64,000 bases of DNA. Source: an uncultured Prevotellaceae bacterium (GTDB lineage: Bacteria > Bacteroidota > Bacteroidia > Bacteroidales > Bacteroidaceae). Both the position numbers and the translations under genes were made by a program. Each line of letters begins with the position of its first letter. Position 1 is the first letter of the stretch. Of the stretch, positions 53,320 through 62,335 are shown in pieces. The notes under the pieces are model-generated. The model saw nothing but the letters and a program-made list of their open reading frames with translations, searched no databases and was not told the DNA's origin. Where the stretch lies: assembly GCA_946188395.1 (NCBI GenBank), contig CAMHUU010000011.1, positions 1 to 64,000 of the forward strand, given 5' to 3'.

Positions 53320-54048
53320 TTACTTGATAATAGTCTCTGTTTTCTCTTCTTTTACAAGCAGGTTATCTGTGTGCATATCGCCTGAGCCGCGAATCTCGTA
53401 GGTGCTACGCTTCACTTGACCCGAGAGGGTAATGTCACCGGAACCTACGATGGTCGACTGTACATCACCGCTATTGTCATAGTGGATCTTGATATCGCCA
53501 GAACCCACCACTTCGTTCACCGACTGCTGGGTCTTGACATTCTTTAGCTTCACATCGCCTGAACCCAGCACCGACACATCGACCTTGTCGCAAATGATGT
53601 CGTCGAACAGAATGTCGCCAGAGCCCTGCAATTCGATGTCCAGATTGTCCGTATCGAGCAAGCCCTGGCACTCAAAATCGCCTGAACCCTGCAGCGAAAC
53701 ACCCAAGAAGTCGGGCGATGTGACATAAACGGTAACGCCATCCGTGCTGGATACACCAAAGTTCAGAAAACGTCCTTCGCCCTTCATTTTGATTTTCAGC
53801 ACGTTGCCTTCCACACGTGTTTCCACGTTTTTAATCACTTCTACAGGAGCGTCAACCTTCACCATGAACGAATCACTCTGCATATACTTCACGTCTAACG
53901 ATCCCTGCAGGAATATGCGCTCGAAGCCCGTTATCGAACGGGTTTCCTCACCATGAGTCTCGGTTTTATACCAATCCATTTTCACCCCATGACAAGAACA
54001 GGAAGTGAGCATTCCAAGTGTCAAAACTGCAAATAATACCTTTTTCAT
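53320..54048 (-). CDS. DUF2807 / GIN-domain auto-transporter-adhesin-head-like lipoprotein
   Basis: MKKVLFAVLTLGMLTSCSC; repeated GSGD motifs (LQGSGDFECQGL, VLGSGDVKLKNV, VVGSGDIKIHY); start moved to 54048. Confidence 0.88.
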   Translation of the reverse strand: MKKVLFAVLTLGMLTSCSCHGVKMDWYKTETHGEETRSITGFERIFLQGSLDVKYMQSDSFMVKVDAPVEVIKNVETRVEGNVLKIKMKGEGRFLNFGVSSTDGVTVYVTSPDFLGVSLQGSGDFECQGLLDTDNLDIELQGSGDILFDDIICDKVDVSVLGSGDVKLKNVKTQQSVNEVVGSGDIKIHYDNSGDVQSTIVGSGDITLSGQVKRSTYEIRGSGDMHTDNLLVKEEKTETIIK

Positions 54049-54142
54049 ACTGTCGTTTTTTTGTTTTCTTTTGTCTGTTTGACGAAACAAATTGCGAATT
54101 AGTTGCAAAGTTACGAAAAAAAATTGTATTTTTGCAATCGAA

Positions 54143-55366
54143 ATGGCAGAATTACCTGTTTTGTTCACGGAATATACCCGCCAACTGATGGGCGAGGAGC
54201 GCTTCGAACGCTATTTGCAGTCGTTCGAGGAGGACGCTCCTGTGAGCATTCGCCTGAATCCCCGAAAAAGTGGAGAGTGGAAAGTGGAAAGTGGAGAGAG
54301 GATAGACTGGTGTCGCAACGGCTACTATTTGAAGCAGCGCCCCAATTTCACCTTCGATCCGCTGTTCCATGCGGGTTGTTATTATGTGCAGGAAGCCGCC
54401 TCGATGTTCTTGGACGAAGTCCTCCGCCAGAAATTATCAATTGTCAATTGTCAATTATCAATTGATTTCTGTGCCGCTCCTGGTGGAAAGTCTACCCTAC
54501 TCCGCTCGGCGTTGCCCGAGGACTGCGTGCTCTACTCCAACGAGCCCGTTCGTAATCGTGCCAGCATCTTGTTGGAGAATGTCACGAAATGGGGTTATCC
54601 GAATCACATCGTCACCAACGCCTACCTCCGTGATTACCGAAAGGCCAAGATGAAGTTCGACCTGATTCTCTGCGACGTGCCCTGCTCGGGCGAAGGCATG
54701 TTCCGCAAGGACCCTGCCACCATCGGCGAATGGAGCCCGCAGAATGTAGAGAAATGCTGGCAGCTGCAACGCGACATCATCAGCGACGCATGGACGTGCC
54801 TGAACGACGGAGGCCTTTTAATATATAGTACGTGTACATTTAATACAAAAGAGAACGAGGAAAACATCCGTTGGATACTTAGCGAGTTCGACGATGCCGA
54901 AGTGCTGCCCATCGAGACGAAACCCGAATGGAACATCACGGGTTCCCTGCTCGAAGGATTCACCGAACCCGTCTACCGTTTCATTCCCGGCATCTCGCAA
55001 AGCGAAGGACTCTTCCTTTGCGCTCTGCGCAAAGCGAATCATGGGGACTGTCCCCGCTGTGAGAAGCGAAGCGGATTACAGGGGGACTGTCCCCGTGATT
55101 TGCATCCGCTGAAGGCGGAAACCATCGAGGGAAATCTACCCCAAGCCGACCTCTCGTACCCAGATGCCATGAAGTTTCTGCGTGGCGAAGCACTCGTGCT
55201 ACCTGCCGACACCCCTCGCGGCATCGTCGAGGTCTGTTTCATGGGCCATGCCCTCGGACAGGTCAAGAACATCGGCTCGCGGGCCAACAACCTCTATCCC
55301 AAACCCTGGAGAATCAAAACCACTCATATACCTACAGATTATGAAGCAATACTTAGACATACTTAA
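54143..55366 (+). CDS. RsmF-like rRNA/tRNA cytosine-C5 methyltransferase
   Basis: [43 protein letters not shown]. Confidence 0.92.
   Translation: MAELPVLFTEYTRQLMGEERFERYLQSFEEDAPVSIRLNPRKSGEWKVESGERIDWCRNGYYLKQRPNFTFDPLFHAGCYYVQEAASMFLDEVLRQKLSIVNCQLSIDFCAAPGGKSTLLRSALPEDCVLYSNEPVRNRASILLENVTKWGYPNHIVTNAYLRDYRKAKMKFDLILCDVPCSGEGMFRKDPATIGEWSPQNVEKCWQLQRDIISDAWTCLNDGGLLIYSTCTFNTKENEENIRWILSEFDDAEVLPIETKPEWNITGSLLEGFTEPVYRFIPGISQSEGLFLCALRKANHGDCPRCEKRSGLQGDCPRDLHPLKAETIEGNLPQADLSYPDAMKFLRGEALVLPADTPRGIVEVCFMGHALGQVKNIGSRANNLYPKPWRIKTTHIPTDYEAILRHT
54270..54301 (+). repeat. In-frame GGAAAGT heptad repeat in the rsmF-like gene
   Basis: gtggagagtggaaagtggaaagtggagagagg, encoding [11 protein letters not shown]. 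Confidence 0.9.
54432..54465 (+). repeat. In-frame TCAATTG/TCAATTA heptad repeat in the rsmF-like gene
   Basis: aattatcaattgtcaattgtcaattatcaattga, encoding [12 protein letters not shown] directly before FCAAPGGKS. Confidence 0.92.
55043..55094. repeat. Two GGGGACTGTCCCC palindromes in-frame in the rsmF-like gene
   Basis: ggggactgtcccc at 55043-55055 and 55082-55094. Confidence 0.95.
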
Positions 55367-56156
55367 CCGCATCCTCACCGAAGGAACGGTGAAAGGCGAC
55401 CGCACAGGCACGGGCACCATCAGCATCTTTGGCACCCAGAGCCGCTATCCGCTCAGCGAGGGTTTCCCCCTGCTGACCACCAAGAAACTGCACCTGAAGT
55501 CCATCATCTACGAACTGCTCTGGTTCCTGCAGGGTGACACCAACGTAAAGTATCTACAGGAGCACGGCGTGCGCATCTGGAACGAGTGGGCCGACGAAAA
55601 TGGCGAGCTGGGACCCGTCTATGGCCACCAGTGGCGCTCATGGCCCGACTACAACGGGGGGGTGATAGACCAGATTCAGTATGTAGTCGACCAGCTGAAA
55701 ACCAACCCCAATTCGCGCCGCATGATTGTTTCGGCGTGGAATGTCGCCGAGGTCAACAAGATGGCGTTGCCTCCGTGTCACACCATCTTCCAGTTCTATG
55801 TCGACTATCCCGATGGACAGGATGCCCAGGGACGCCTCTCGCTGCAACTCTACCAGCGCTCGGCCGACACCTTCCTCGGGGTACCGTTTAATATCGCCTC
55901 CTACGCCCTGCTGCTGCAGATGATGGCACAGGTGACGGGCTTCCGTCCTGGTGACTTCATCCACACCACAGGCGACACGCATCTCTACCTGAACCACATC
56001 GAACAGGCCAAGTTGCAGCTGACGCGCGACCCGCGTCCCCTGCCCACCATGAAGATCAATCCCGACGTAAAGAACATCTTCGATTTCCAGTATGAGGATT
56101 TCGAACTCGTTGGCTACGATCCCCATCCGCATATCAAGGCCGAAGTATCGGTATAA
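55341..56156 (+). CDS. thyA: Thymidylate synthase
   Basis: [46 protein letters not shown]; start moved from 55182 to 55341. Confidence 0.97.
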   Translation: MKQYLDILNRILTEGTVKGDRTGTGTISIFGTQSRYPLSEGFPLLTTKKLHLKSIIYELLWFLQGDTNVKYLQEHGVRIWNEWADENGELGPVYGHQWRSWPDYNGGVIDQIQYVVDQLKTNPNSRRMIVSAWNVAEVNKMALPPCHTIFQFYVDYPDGQDAQGRLSLQLYQRSADTFLGVPFNIASYALLLQMMAQVTGFRPGDFIHTTGDTHLYLNHIEQAKLQLTRDPRPLPTMKINPDVKNIFDFQYEDFELVGYDPHPHIKAEVSV

Positions 56157-56187
56157 AGTAAAAAGGTATAATAGTAATTAGGTAAAA

Positions 56188-56670
56188 ATGATTTCCATTA
56201 TTGCAGCGGTGGCTAAAAATCGGGCCATCGGACTGAAGAACAAACTGATTTACTGGTTGCCCAACGACCTGAAACGCTTCAAGGCGCTCACCACGGGCCA
56301 CACTATCATTATGGGCCGTAACACCTATCTGTCGCTGCCTAAGGGAGCACTGCCTAATCGCAGGAATGTGGTATTGTCGAGAACAACGAAGGAACTGCCA
56401 GGCTGTGACGTCTACCCCACCCTAGAAAAGGCCCTGCAGAGTTGCAAGCCCGAAGAGGACATCTATATTATTGGTGGTGCCCGCGTCTATGAACAAGCCC
56501 TGCCGTTAGCCGACCGGCTGTGTCTGACGGAAGTCGACGACACGCCCGCAGAGGCCGATGCCTTCTTCCCCGACTACAGCGAGGGTTGGCGCATAGAGAC
56601 GAAAGAGGCCCATCCGAAGGATGAGCGCCACGATTTCGAATACGCGTTTGTAGATTATATAAGAAGTTAG
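56188..56670 (+). CDS. folA: Dihydrofolate reductase
   Basis: MISIIAAVAKNRAIGLKNKLIYWLPNDLKRFKALTTGHTIIMGRNTY; IYIIGGARVYEQAL. Confidence 0.96.
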   Translation: MISIIAAVAKNRAIGLKNKLIYWLPNDLKRFKALTTGHTIIMGRNTYLSLPKGALPNRRNVVLSRTTKELPGCDVYPTLEKALQSCKPEEDIYIIGGARVYEQALPLADRLCLTEVDDTPAEADAFFPDYSEGWRIETKEAHPKDERHDFEYAFVDYIRS

Positions 56671-56715
56671 AGAAGTTAAAGAAGTTAGAGAAGTTAGAGA
56701 AGTTAAAGAAGTTAC
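56662..56715. repeat. Six contiguous 9-nt units AGAAGTTA(G/A/C) between folA and exbD-like gene
   Basis: agaagttag agaagttaa agaagttag agaagttag agaagttaa agaagttac; contains both convergent stop codons. Confidence 0.95.
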
Positions 56716-57179
56716 TTCTTCGGTTTTCCAGTGGCTGAATAATTAATGCTCAGGGCACCCGCCTTGCGTAATTCCTGCTTGACATCGTTGATGAGTCCCA
56801 TCGGCGTTTCGCGGTCCGCACGAATCGATACCACCATGCGCTGACGGTTCTCTTCCGACATCAGCGAACGCTCCTGTTGTATGGCGCTACCCAACTCGTC
56901 GAGGGTGACATAATGGTCGTTCAGCTGAATGCGCGACTCGCCACTTATCACATCGCCCTGTTCGCTGACGGGCTTGCCAATGAACAGATAAACCATGCCA
57001 GTTTGACGGGCCTTCTCCACTTCCGTACCCTGGGGAATAGTGAAGCGCACCATAGGCTTCACGTCGCGCATGTGGGTAACAATCATGAAGAAGAACAGGA
57101 CCGTGAAAATCAGGTCGGGCATAGCGGCCAGATTCAGTCCTGGCACCTCGCGATTCTGTTTTTGGCGAAAACGGCTCAT
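56712..57179 (-). CDS. exbD: ExbD/TolR-family biopolymer transporter
   Basis: NLAAMPDLIFTVLFFFMIVTHMRDV. Confidence 0.88.
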   Translation of the reverse strand: MSRFRQKQNREVPGLNLAAMPDLIFTVLFFFMIVTHMRDVKPMVRFTIPQGTEVEKARQTGMVYLFIGKPVSEQGDVISGESRIQLNDHYVTLDELGSAIQQERSLMSEENRQRMVVSIRADRETPMGLINDVKQELRKAGALSINYSATGKPKK

Positions 57180-57240
57180 TTCTCTATTCTTTTTCCGATA
57201 TTACAATATTTCGTTATAACGTTATTTCGATATTACAACT

Positions 57241-57756
57241 TTACTCTTCGCTGCCCATGCCTTCGCTGATGCGCTGGGGATAGCGCTGACGGATGACTTC
57301 ACGTTCGGCCTCTGTACACTGGCTGAACGGACGGCCATACCGCTGCTGGGCCATCTTTTCACGCAACTCCCGATAGGCCGCCACCACCGCATTCTGCATC
57401 TCGAAATAGGCATCGTAAGTGGTTGTACGAGCCGTCTGCACGGCAATGATATAGCGGTCGGTCTGTCGCGAGGCCACAAACGACTCTACCTGTTGCTGCA
57501 ACTGCATCAGCGTCACCGGCTGGTCGTCGCAGAATAACGAGTCGCGCTCGTCGAGACGTATCTGCAACACGTCACTGCGATTGACGTCAACCTGCTCCTG
57601 CTGTTGTTCGTCGATGGGTGCCAACTTACGCCCCAGTCCCTTGTCGCTGTCCATCGACGAGGTAACCAGGAAGAACACCAGCAGCATGAACGAGATGTCA
57701 GCTGTCGACGTGGTGTTGAGCTCGGGAAAGTCCTTATGTCTGCGGCGAAACCTCAC
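57241..57756 (-). CDS. exbD: ExbD/TolR-family biopolymer transporter (second)
   Basis: FPELNTTSTADISFMLLVFFLVTSSMDSDKGLGRKLAPI. Confidence 0.88.
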   Translation of the reverse strand: MRFRRRHKDFPELNTTSTADISFMLLVFFLVTSSMDSDKGLGRKLAPIDEQQQEQVDVNRSDVLQIRLDERDSLFCDDQPVTLMQLQQQVESFVASRQTDRYIIAVQTARTTTYDAYFEMQNAVVAAYRELREKMAQQRYGRPFSQCTEAEREVIRQRYPQRISEGMGSEE

Positions 57757-57764
57757 TGTCAGTA

Positions 57765-57887
57765 TTATTTGTTAAGCCAAAACGAACGGATGGCAGAGAC
57801 GATGGTAGCCACCACAGCCACTCCCATGGCGATATACATCAGCCACAGCATTACGTCTGCCAAAAGATAACTACTCATATCAGCCAT
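57765..57887 (-). CDS. 40-aa single-TM microprotein between exbB-like and exbD-like genes
   Basis: Manual translation MADMSSYLLADVMLWLMYIAMGVAVVATIVSAIRSFWLNK; TAATG overlap with the upstream stop; not in the ORF track. Confidence 0.7.
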   Translation of the reverse strand: MADMSSYLLADVMLWLMYIAMGVAVVATIVSAIRSFWLNK

Positions 57888-58738
57888 TACTCATTCCCTC
57901 CTTTCTCATTTTTCATTTTGTATTCAGTGACTGAGTCCATGAATACAATGGCACCCTCCTCCATCTGGGCTGTCAGGTGTTCAATCTTCGAAAGAATATA
58001 GTTATAGAAGAACTGCAGCACGATGGCTACAATGATACCGAAGATGGTGGTAATCAGCGCTACCTTCATACCCTCGGCGACAATCGTCGGACTGATGTCG
58101 CCAGCAGTCTGAATGCGGTCGAAGGCCATCACCATACCAATGACCGTTCCCAGGAATCCCAGCGAGGGAGCAACGGCAATAAACAGACGAATCCACGTAC
58201 AACCCTTCTCCATCTTTGAGATTTGAACCATACCGTAATTCGTCAGCTGGCGGTCAATCTGCTCCAAGGGTTCTTTGATGTGCATCAGGCCCTGATAGCA
58301 GATGGAAGCCACAGGTCCACGGGTGTCGCGACAAAGCGCCTTGGCTCCTTCGACGTCGTTTTGCTGCAATTTTGCATCCACGTCGTTCACCAGTCGTTTG
58401 GTGTCCACTTCCGACAGCGTCAGATAAATGATGCGCTCGATGCAGAATGCCAGTCCCAGCACCAAGGCCAGGGCCACCAGCGACATAAAGCCTGCCGAAC
58501 CCTCGATGAATTTGCGTTTCAACTGCTTGTGCAGACCTCCGCCCTCTTCTTCATTTAACTCACTGTCGTCGCCCGACAAATCGGCCTGCAGCACAGCCAT
58601 TGCGGAGTCTGCCACCAATGCTGTCGTGTCGACATCAGCCAACTCTGTCGTATCGTCTTCCAACTGGTCCTGGGCTTGCACATACTGCACACCAGCCAGC
58701 AAAAACACCATTGCCAAAAGTGCAATCAGTTTCTTCAT
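57887..58738 (-). CDS. exbB: MotA/TolQ/ExbB proton channel family protein
   Basis: APSLGFLGTVIGMVMAFDRIQTAGDISPTIVAEGMKVALITTIFGIIVAIVLQFFYNYI. Confidence 0.93.
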   Translation of the reverse strand: MKKLIALLAMVFLLAGVQYVQAQDQLEDDTTELADVDTTALVADSAMAVLQADLSGDDSELNEEEGGGLHKQLKRKFIEGSAGFMSLVALALVLGLAFCIERIIYLTLSEVDTKRLVNDVDAKLQQNDVEGAKALCRDTRGPVASICYQGLMHIKEPLEQIDRQLTNYGMVQISKMEKGCTWIRLFIAVAPSLGFLGTVIGMVMAFDRIQTAGDISPTIVAEGMKVALITTIFGIIVAIVLQFFYNYILSKIEHLTAQMEEGAIVFMDSVTEYKMKNEKGGNE

Positions 58739-58825
58739 ATCTGTTTTCTCTTATCTTTTATCTATTATCTATTAATTTACGGGCGGCAAAATTACGCATA
58801 TTTTTCGAGATACGCAAATTATCGC

Positions 58826-61800
58826 CTAATTCTTAGCATTATTTACGGAAGCCAACAATTCTACGGCGTCCTTCACACTCGCAATATTGCCAATAACCAT
58901 CGAGCGTTTGCCGTTCACCTCGCGGAAGTTGCAACGGCGGGGGTTTTGTGCCACAAACGACAGGATATGGTCGAAAGCGTCGCTCTGGTAGAAGGGGCTG
59001 TTGGCATTCGACACAAAGAATAGCGTCATACGGCCCTGCTTCAGCACCACCTTCTCGCACCCCAGCGATTTGCCCAGCCGTCGAAGCGGTACGACACGCA
59101 TCAGTTCCTCGCCCACATGGGGAATCGGTCCGAAGCGGTCTATCAGTCGTTTGCCGTAGGCTTCCAGCTGTTCGTCAGTCTGCAGTCCGTCCAACTCACG
59201 GTACAGTAGCATGCGCTCCGAGTCGGAAGGCACGTACTGATCGGGGAAATACATCTCCAAGTCGCTGTCCAATGTGCAGTCGGAGACATAATCGCCTTGG
59301 CTAGCGAGACTAGTATCACTAGTCTGACTAGATCGACTAGGACGACTAGTATTACTAGAAGCCACCGTAGCTTCCGGCTTTTCATTTCGCAGTTCCACCA
59401 CTGCTTGGTTCAGAATCTTCACATAAGTCTCATATCCCAGATCAGCAATGAATCCTGACTGCTCGGCGCCCAGCAGATTGCCCGCTCCGCGAATGTCCAA
59501 ATCCTGCATGGCAATATGGATGCCTGCGCCCAAGTCGCTAAACTGTTCGAGGGCCTCCAGTCGGCGGCGGCTCTCGACGGGCAGTGCCGCCAAGGGTGGT
59601 GCTAGCAGATAGCAGAAAGCCTTTCTGTTACCTCGTCCTACACGACCTCGCATCTGGTGCAGGTCCGAGAGTCCGAAGTGGTGGGCTCCATTGATGATGA
59701 TGGTGTTGGCATTGGGAATATCGATGCCGTTCTCCACGATGGTCGTCGACAGCAACACGTCGTACTCATAGTTCTGGAAGTCGACGATGATTTGTTCCAG
59801 TTCCTCAGGTTTCATCTGTCCGTGACCAATAGCGATGCGTGCATCGGGAACGTATTTGCTAATCAGGTCCTTGATGGGCCGCAAGTCATTGATGCGCGGA
59901 TTGACAAAATAGACCTGTCCGTTGCGCGACATCTCGAAATTGATGGCGTCGGCAATGATCTCTGCACCAAAGGTGTGTATCTCGGTCTGAATGGGATAGC
60001 GATTGGGGGGCGGTGTCTGGATGATGCTCAAGTCGCGGGCACCCACTAGCGAGAACTGCAGCGTACGCGGTATGGGGGTAGCACTCATGGTCAGCGTGTC
60101 GACATTGGTTTTCATCTGGCGTAGCTTTTCCTTTGTCGATACGCCGAACTTCTGTTCCTCGTCGATGATCAGCAGTCCCAGGTCCTTAAACTTCACGCTC
60201 TTGCCAATCAGCTTGTGCGTACCAATCAGAATGTCAATCTTACCCTCGGACAAATCCTTCAGAATGGCTGTGGTCTGCTTTGTACTGCGGGCACGCGACA
60301 GATATTCCACACGGACGGGCATGTCTTTCAGTCGCGACGAGAACGTCTGGTAATGCTGATATGCTAACACCGTCGTAGGCACCAGCACAGCCACCTGTTT
60401 ACCGTCGCACGCTGCCTTGAAGGCTGCACGCACGGCGACTTCCGTCTTACCGAAGCCCACATCGCCACACACCAGGCGGTCCATGGGGCGCGACTTTTCC
60501 ATATCGGCCTTCACGTCGTTGGTGGCCTTCAGCTGGTCGGGCGTATCCTCATAAAGGAACCCTGCTTCCAGTTCATGCTGCAGGAACGAATCGGGCGAGA
60601 AAGCAAAGCCTTTCTGCTGGCGACGGGCAGCATAAAGCTTTATCAGGTCGCGGGCAATGTCCTTCAGCTTCTGCTTAGTGCGCTCCTTCATACGCTCCCA
60701 CTGCCCCGTACCTAAGTGCGACAGGCGTGGAGGCTCGCCACCATCCTGCGCCTTGTATTTCGACACCTTATATAAAGAATGTATCGATACGTAGATGGTC
60801 CCTCCACCATCGTACTGGATTTTGATCATCTCCTGGAAAGCCGGTTCTCCGGAATTTCCGGGATTCTGTATCGGCATGCGCACTAGTCCGCCAAAGCGTC
60901 CGATGCCGTGATCGATATGTACCACATAGTCGCCAGGCTCGAACTGCTGAATCTCCTTCAGCGTCAGCGCCACCTTGCCGCCTCGTGCCTTGTCCGAACG
61001 CAGATTATACTTATGGAAACGGTCGAATATCTGGTGGTCGGTAAACACGCAGAGCCGTTGGTCGTTGTCGACGAAGCCAGCATGCAGCGTCTTCTGCACG
61101 GGTTCGAAACTAATCTTGCCCTGCTCGGCAAAGATATCCTTCAGGCGTTCCAACTGCTTGGCACTGTCAGCCAGAATAAACAGCTGGTAGTTCTGTGCCA
61201 GATAGTCCTCCAACGTAGCCTCCAGCAGTTCGAAATTCTTGTGGAACTGGGGCTGGGGCGTTGTGTGGAACGACAACGTCGCATCGGGCGGACACGACGG
61301 GTGCGAACCGATTTCCACCCTTCGGAAGCGCAGAAGTTCACGGCTGAACTGCGGACCACTTACTAGCTGCAAGTCACGCTGCATCTGCATCTTGATGTCG
61401 TGCTGCTCCATCTCGGTAGCACCCTCCAGACGTTCCGTCAGCGCCTGCTGCGAGAATCCCTCTTGATAGGTCCGTTCTACGACATCCTGCACATATTGGA
61501 AGTCCTTCGCCACGAGCAACACCTCGTCAGGAAGGAACGACAGAAACGGCACTTTCTCCTCAGTGACGCCCAGCTCGGGCACAATTTCCACCTGTTCACG
61601 ACGCGACTTCGACAGCTGCGTGTCCACCTCGAACGTTCGGATGGAGTCTATGTCGTCGCCAAACAGGTCAATACGGAAAGGTAGCTCACTGCTATAGCTG
61701 TAGACATCGAGAATGCTGCCGCGAAGGGCAAACTGGCCGGGTTCGTAAACATAGTCCACCTCCTGGAAACCCATCTCGCGCAAGAATGCCGTTACATCGT

Positions 61801-62266
61801 CCACCTGTATCGTCTCTCCCTGCCGCAACACCAGTGTCTGGTCACCCAACTGTTTCTGCGACACCACGAGTTCTGATAGTGCCTCGGGATAACTGACGAT
61901 AAAAAGTTGAGAGTTTAGAGTTGAAAGTTTCGACAGCACTTCCGTGCGCAGTATTTCGTTGGCACTGTCGCGCTGGCCGTATTTGATGGCACGGCGGTAA
62001 CTGCTCGGAAAGAACAGCACCCTCTCCTCACCCAACAGCTGCGTCAGGTCGTGATAAAAATAGCCTGCATCGTCAGCATCCTGAAGGATAAATAGTGTGG
62101 TCGAAGTTTTTGACTTCGACACCATACTTCCAAACACCATCGGCGCCGACGAACACATGAGGCCCTCGAGGAAAACGGTCTTCACCGACTTTTTCCTCAA
62201 GGTATCTGCCAAGGCACCCACTTGGGGCGATTTGGCATAAATTTTCAGCAATTCTTCGATTTTCAT
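58826..62266 (-). CDS. mfd: Transcription-repair coupling factor
   Basis: DRLVCGDVGFGKTEVAVRAAFKA; LIIDEEQKFGVSTKEKLRQM; TMSATPIPRTLQFSL; start moved to 62266. Confidence 0.96.
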   Translation of the reverse strand: MKIEELLKIYAKSPQVGALADTLRKKSVKTVFLEGLMCSSAPMVFGSMVSKSKTSTTLFILQDADDAGYFYHDLTQLLGEERVLFFPSSYRRAIKYGQRDSANEILRTEVLSKLSTLNSQLFIVSYPEALSELVVSQKQLGDQTLVLRQGETIQVDDVTAFLREMGFQEVDYVYEPGQFALRGSILDVYSYSSELPFRIDLFGDDIDSIRTFEVDTQLSKSRREQVEIVPELGVTEEKVPFLSFLPDEVLLVAKDFQYVQDVVERTYQEGFSQQALTERLEGATEMEQHDIKMQMQRDLQLVSGPQFSRELLRFRRVEIGSHPSCPPDATLSFHTTPQPQFHKNFELLEATLEDYLAQNYQLFILADSAKQLERLKDIFAEQGKISFEPVQKTLHAGFVDNDQRLCVFTDHQIFDRFHKYNLRSDKARGGKVALTLKEIQQFEPGDYVVHIDHGIGRFGGLVRMPIQNPGNSGEPAFQEMIKIQYDGGGTIYVSIHSLYKVSKYKAQDGGEPPRLSHLGTGQWERMKERTKQKLKDIARDLIKLYAARRQQKGFAFSPDSFLQHELEAGFLYEDTPDQLKATNDVKADMEKSRPMDRLVCGDVGFGKTEVAVRAAFKAACDGKQVAVLVPTTVLAYQHYQTFSSRLKDMPVRVEYLSRARSTKQTTAILKDLSEGKIDILIGTHKLIGKSVKFKDLGLLIIDEEQKFGVSTKEKLRQMKTNVDTLTMSATPIPRTLQFSLVGARDLSIIQTPPPNRYPIQTEIHTFGAEIIADAINFEMSRNGQVYFVNPRINDLRPIKDLISKYVPDARIAIGHGQMKPEELEQIIVDFQNYEYDVLLSTTIVENGIDIPNANTIIINGAHHFGLSDLHQMRGRVGRGNRKAFCYLLAPPLAALPVESRRRLEALEQFSDLGAGIHIAMQDLDIRGAGNLLGAEQSGFIADLGYETYVKILNQAVVELRNEKPEATVASSNTSRPSRSSQTSDTSLASQGDYVSDCTLDSDLEMYFPDQYVPSDSERMLLYRELDGLQTDEQLEAYGKRLIDRFGPIPHVGEELMRVVPLRRLGKSLGCEKVVLKQGRMTLFFVSNANSPFYQSDAFDHILSFVAQNPRRCNFREVNGKRSMVIGNIASVKDAVELLASVNNAKN
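59301..59363 (-). repeat. Seven CTAG-anchored 9-nt units in-frame in mfd
   Basis: CTAG at 59301, 59310, 59319, 59328, 59337, 59346, 59355 (exact 9-nt spacing); encodes SNTSRPSRSSQTSDTSLAS. Confidence 0.95.
61904..61930 (-). repeat. In-frame CTCAACT-type array in mfd
   Basis: Minus strand aaactttcaactctaaactctcaactt, encoding SKLSTLNSQLF. Confidence 0.9.
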
Positions 62267-62277
62267 ACGAATTTTGC

Positions 62278-62309
62278 TGCAAAGATACAAAAAAAGTTGT
62301 ATCTTTGCA
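62278..62309. promoter_or_regulatory. Palindromic divergent promoter between mfd and mannosyltransferase
   Basis: TGCAAAGATACAA-aaaaag-TTGTATCTTTGCA, 13-bp arms. Confidence 0.8.
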
Positions 62310-62335
62310 CGCAGAAAACAAAAAAAAGTAGCATT

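Noticed and set aside
54049-54168. N-terminal extension of the DUF2807 ORF
   Set aside because: The signal peptide MKKVLFAVLTLGMLTSC beginning at 54048 is a clear lipoprotein start; the extension overlaps the opposite promoter
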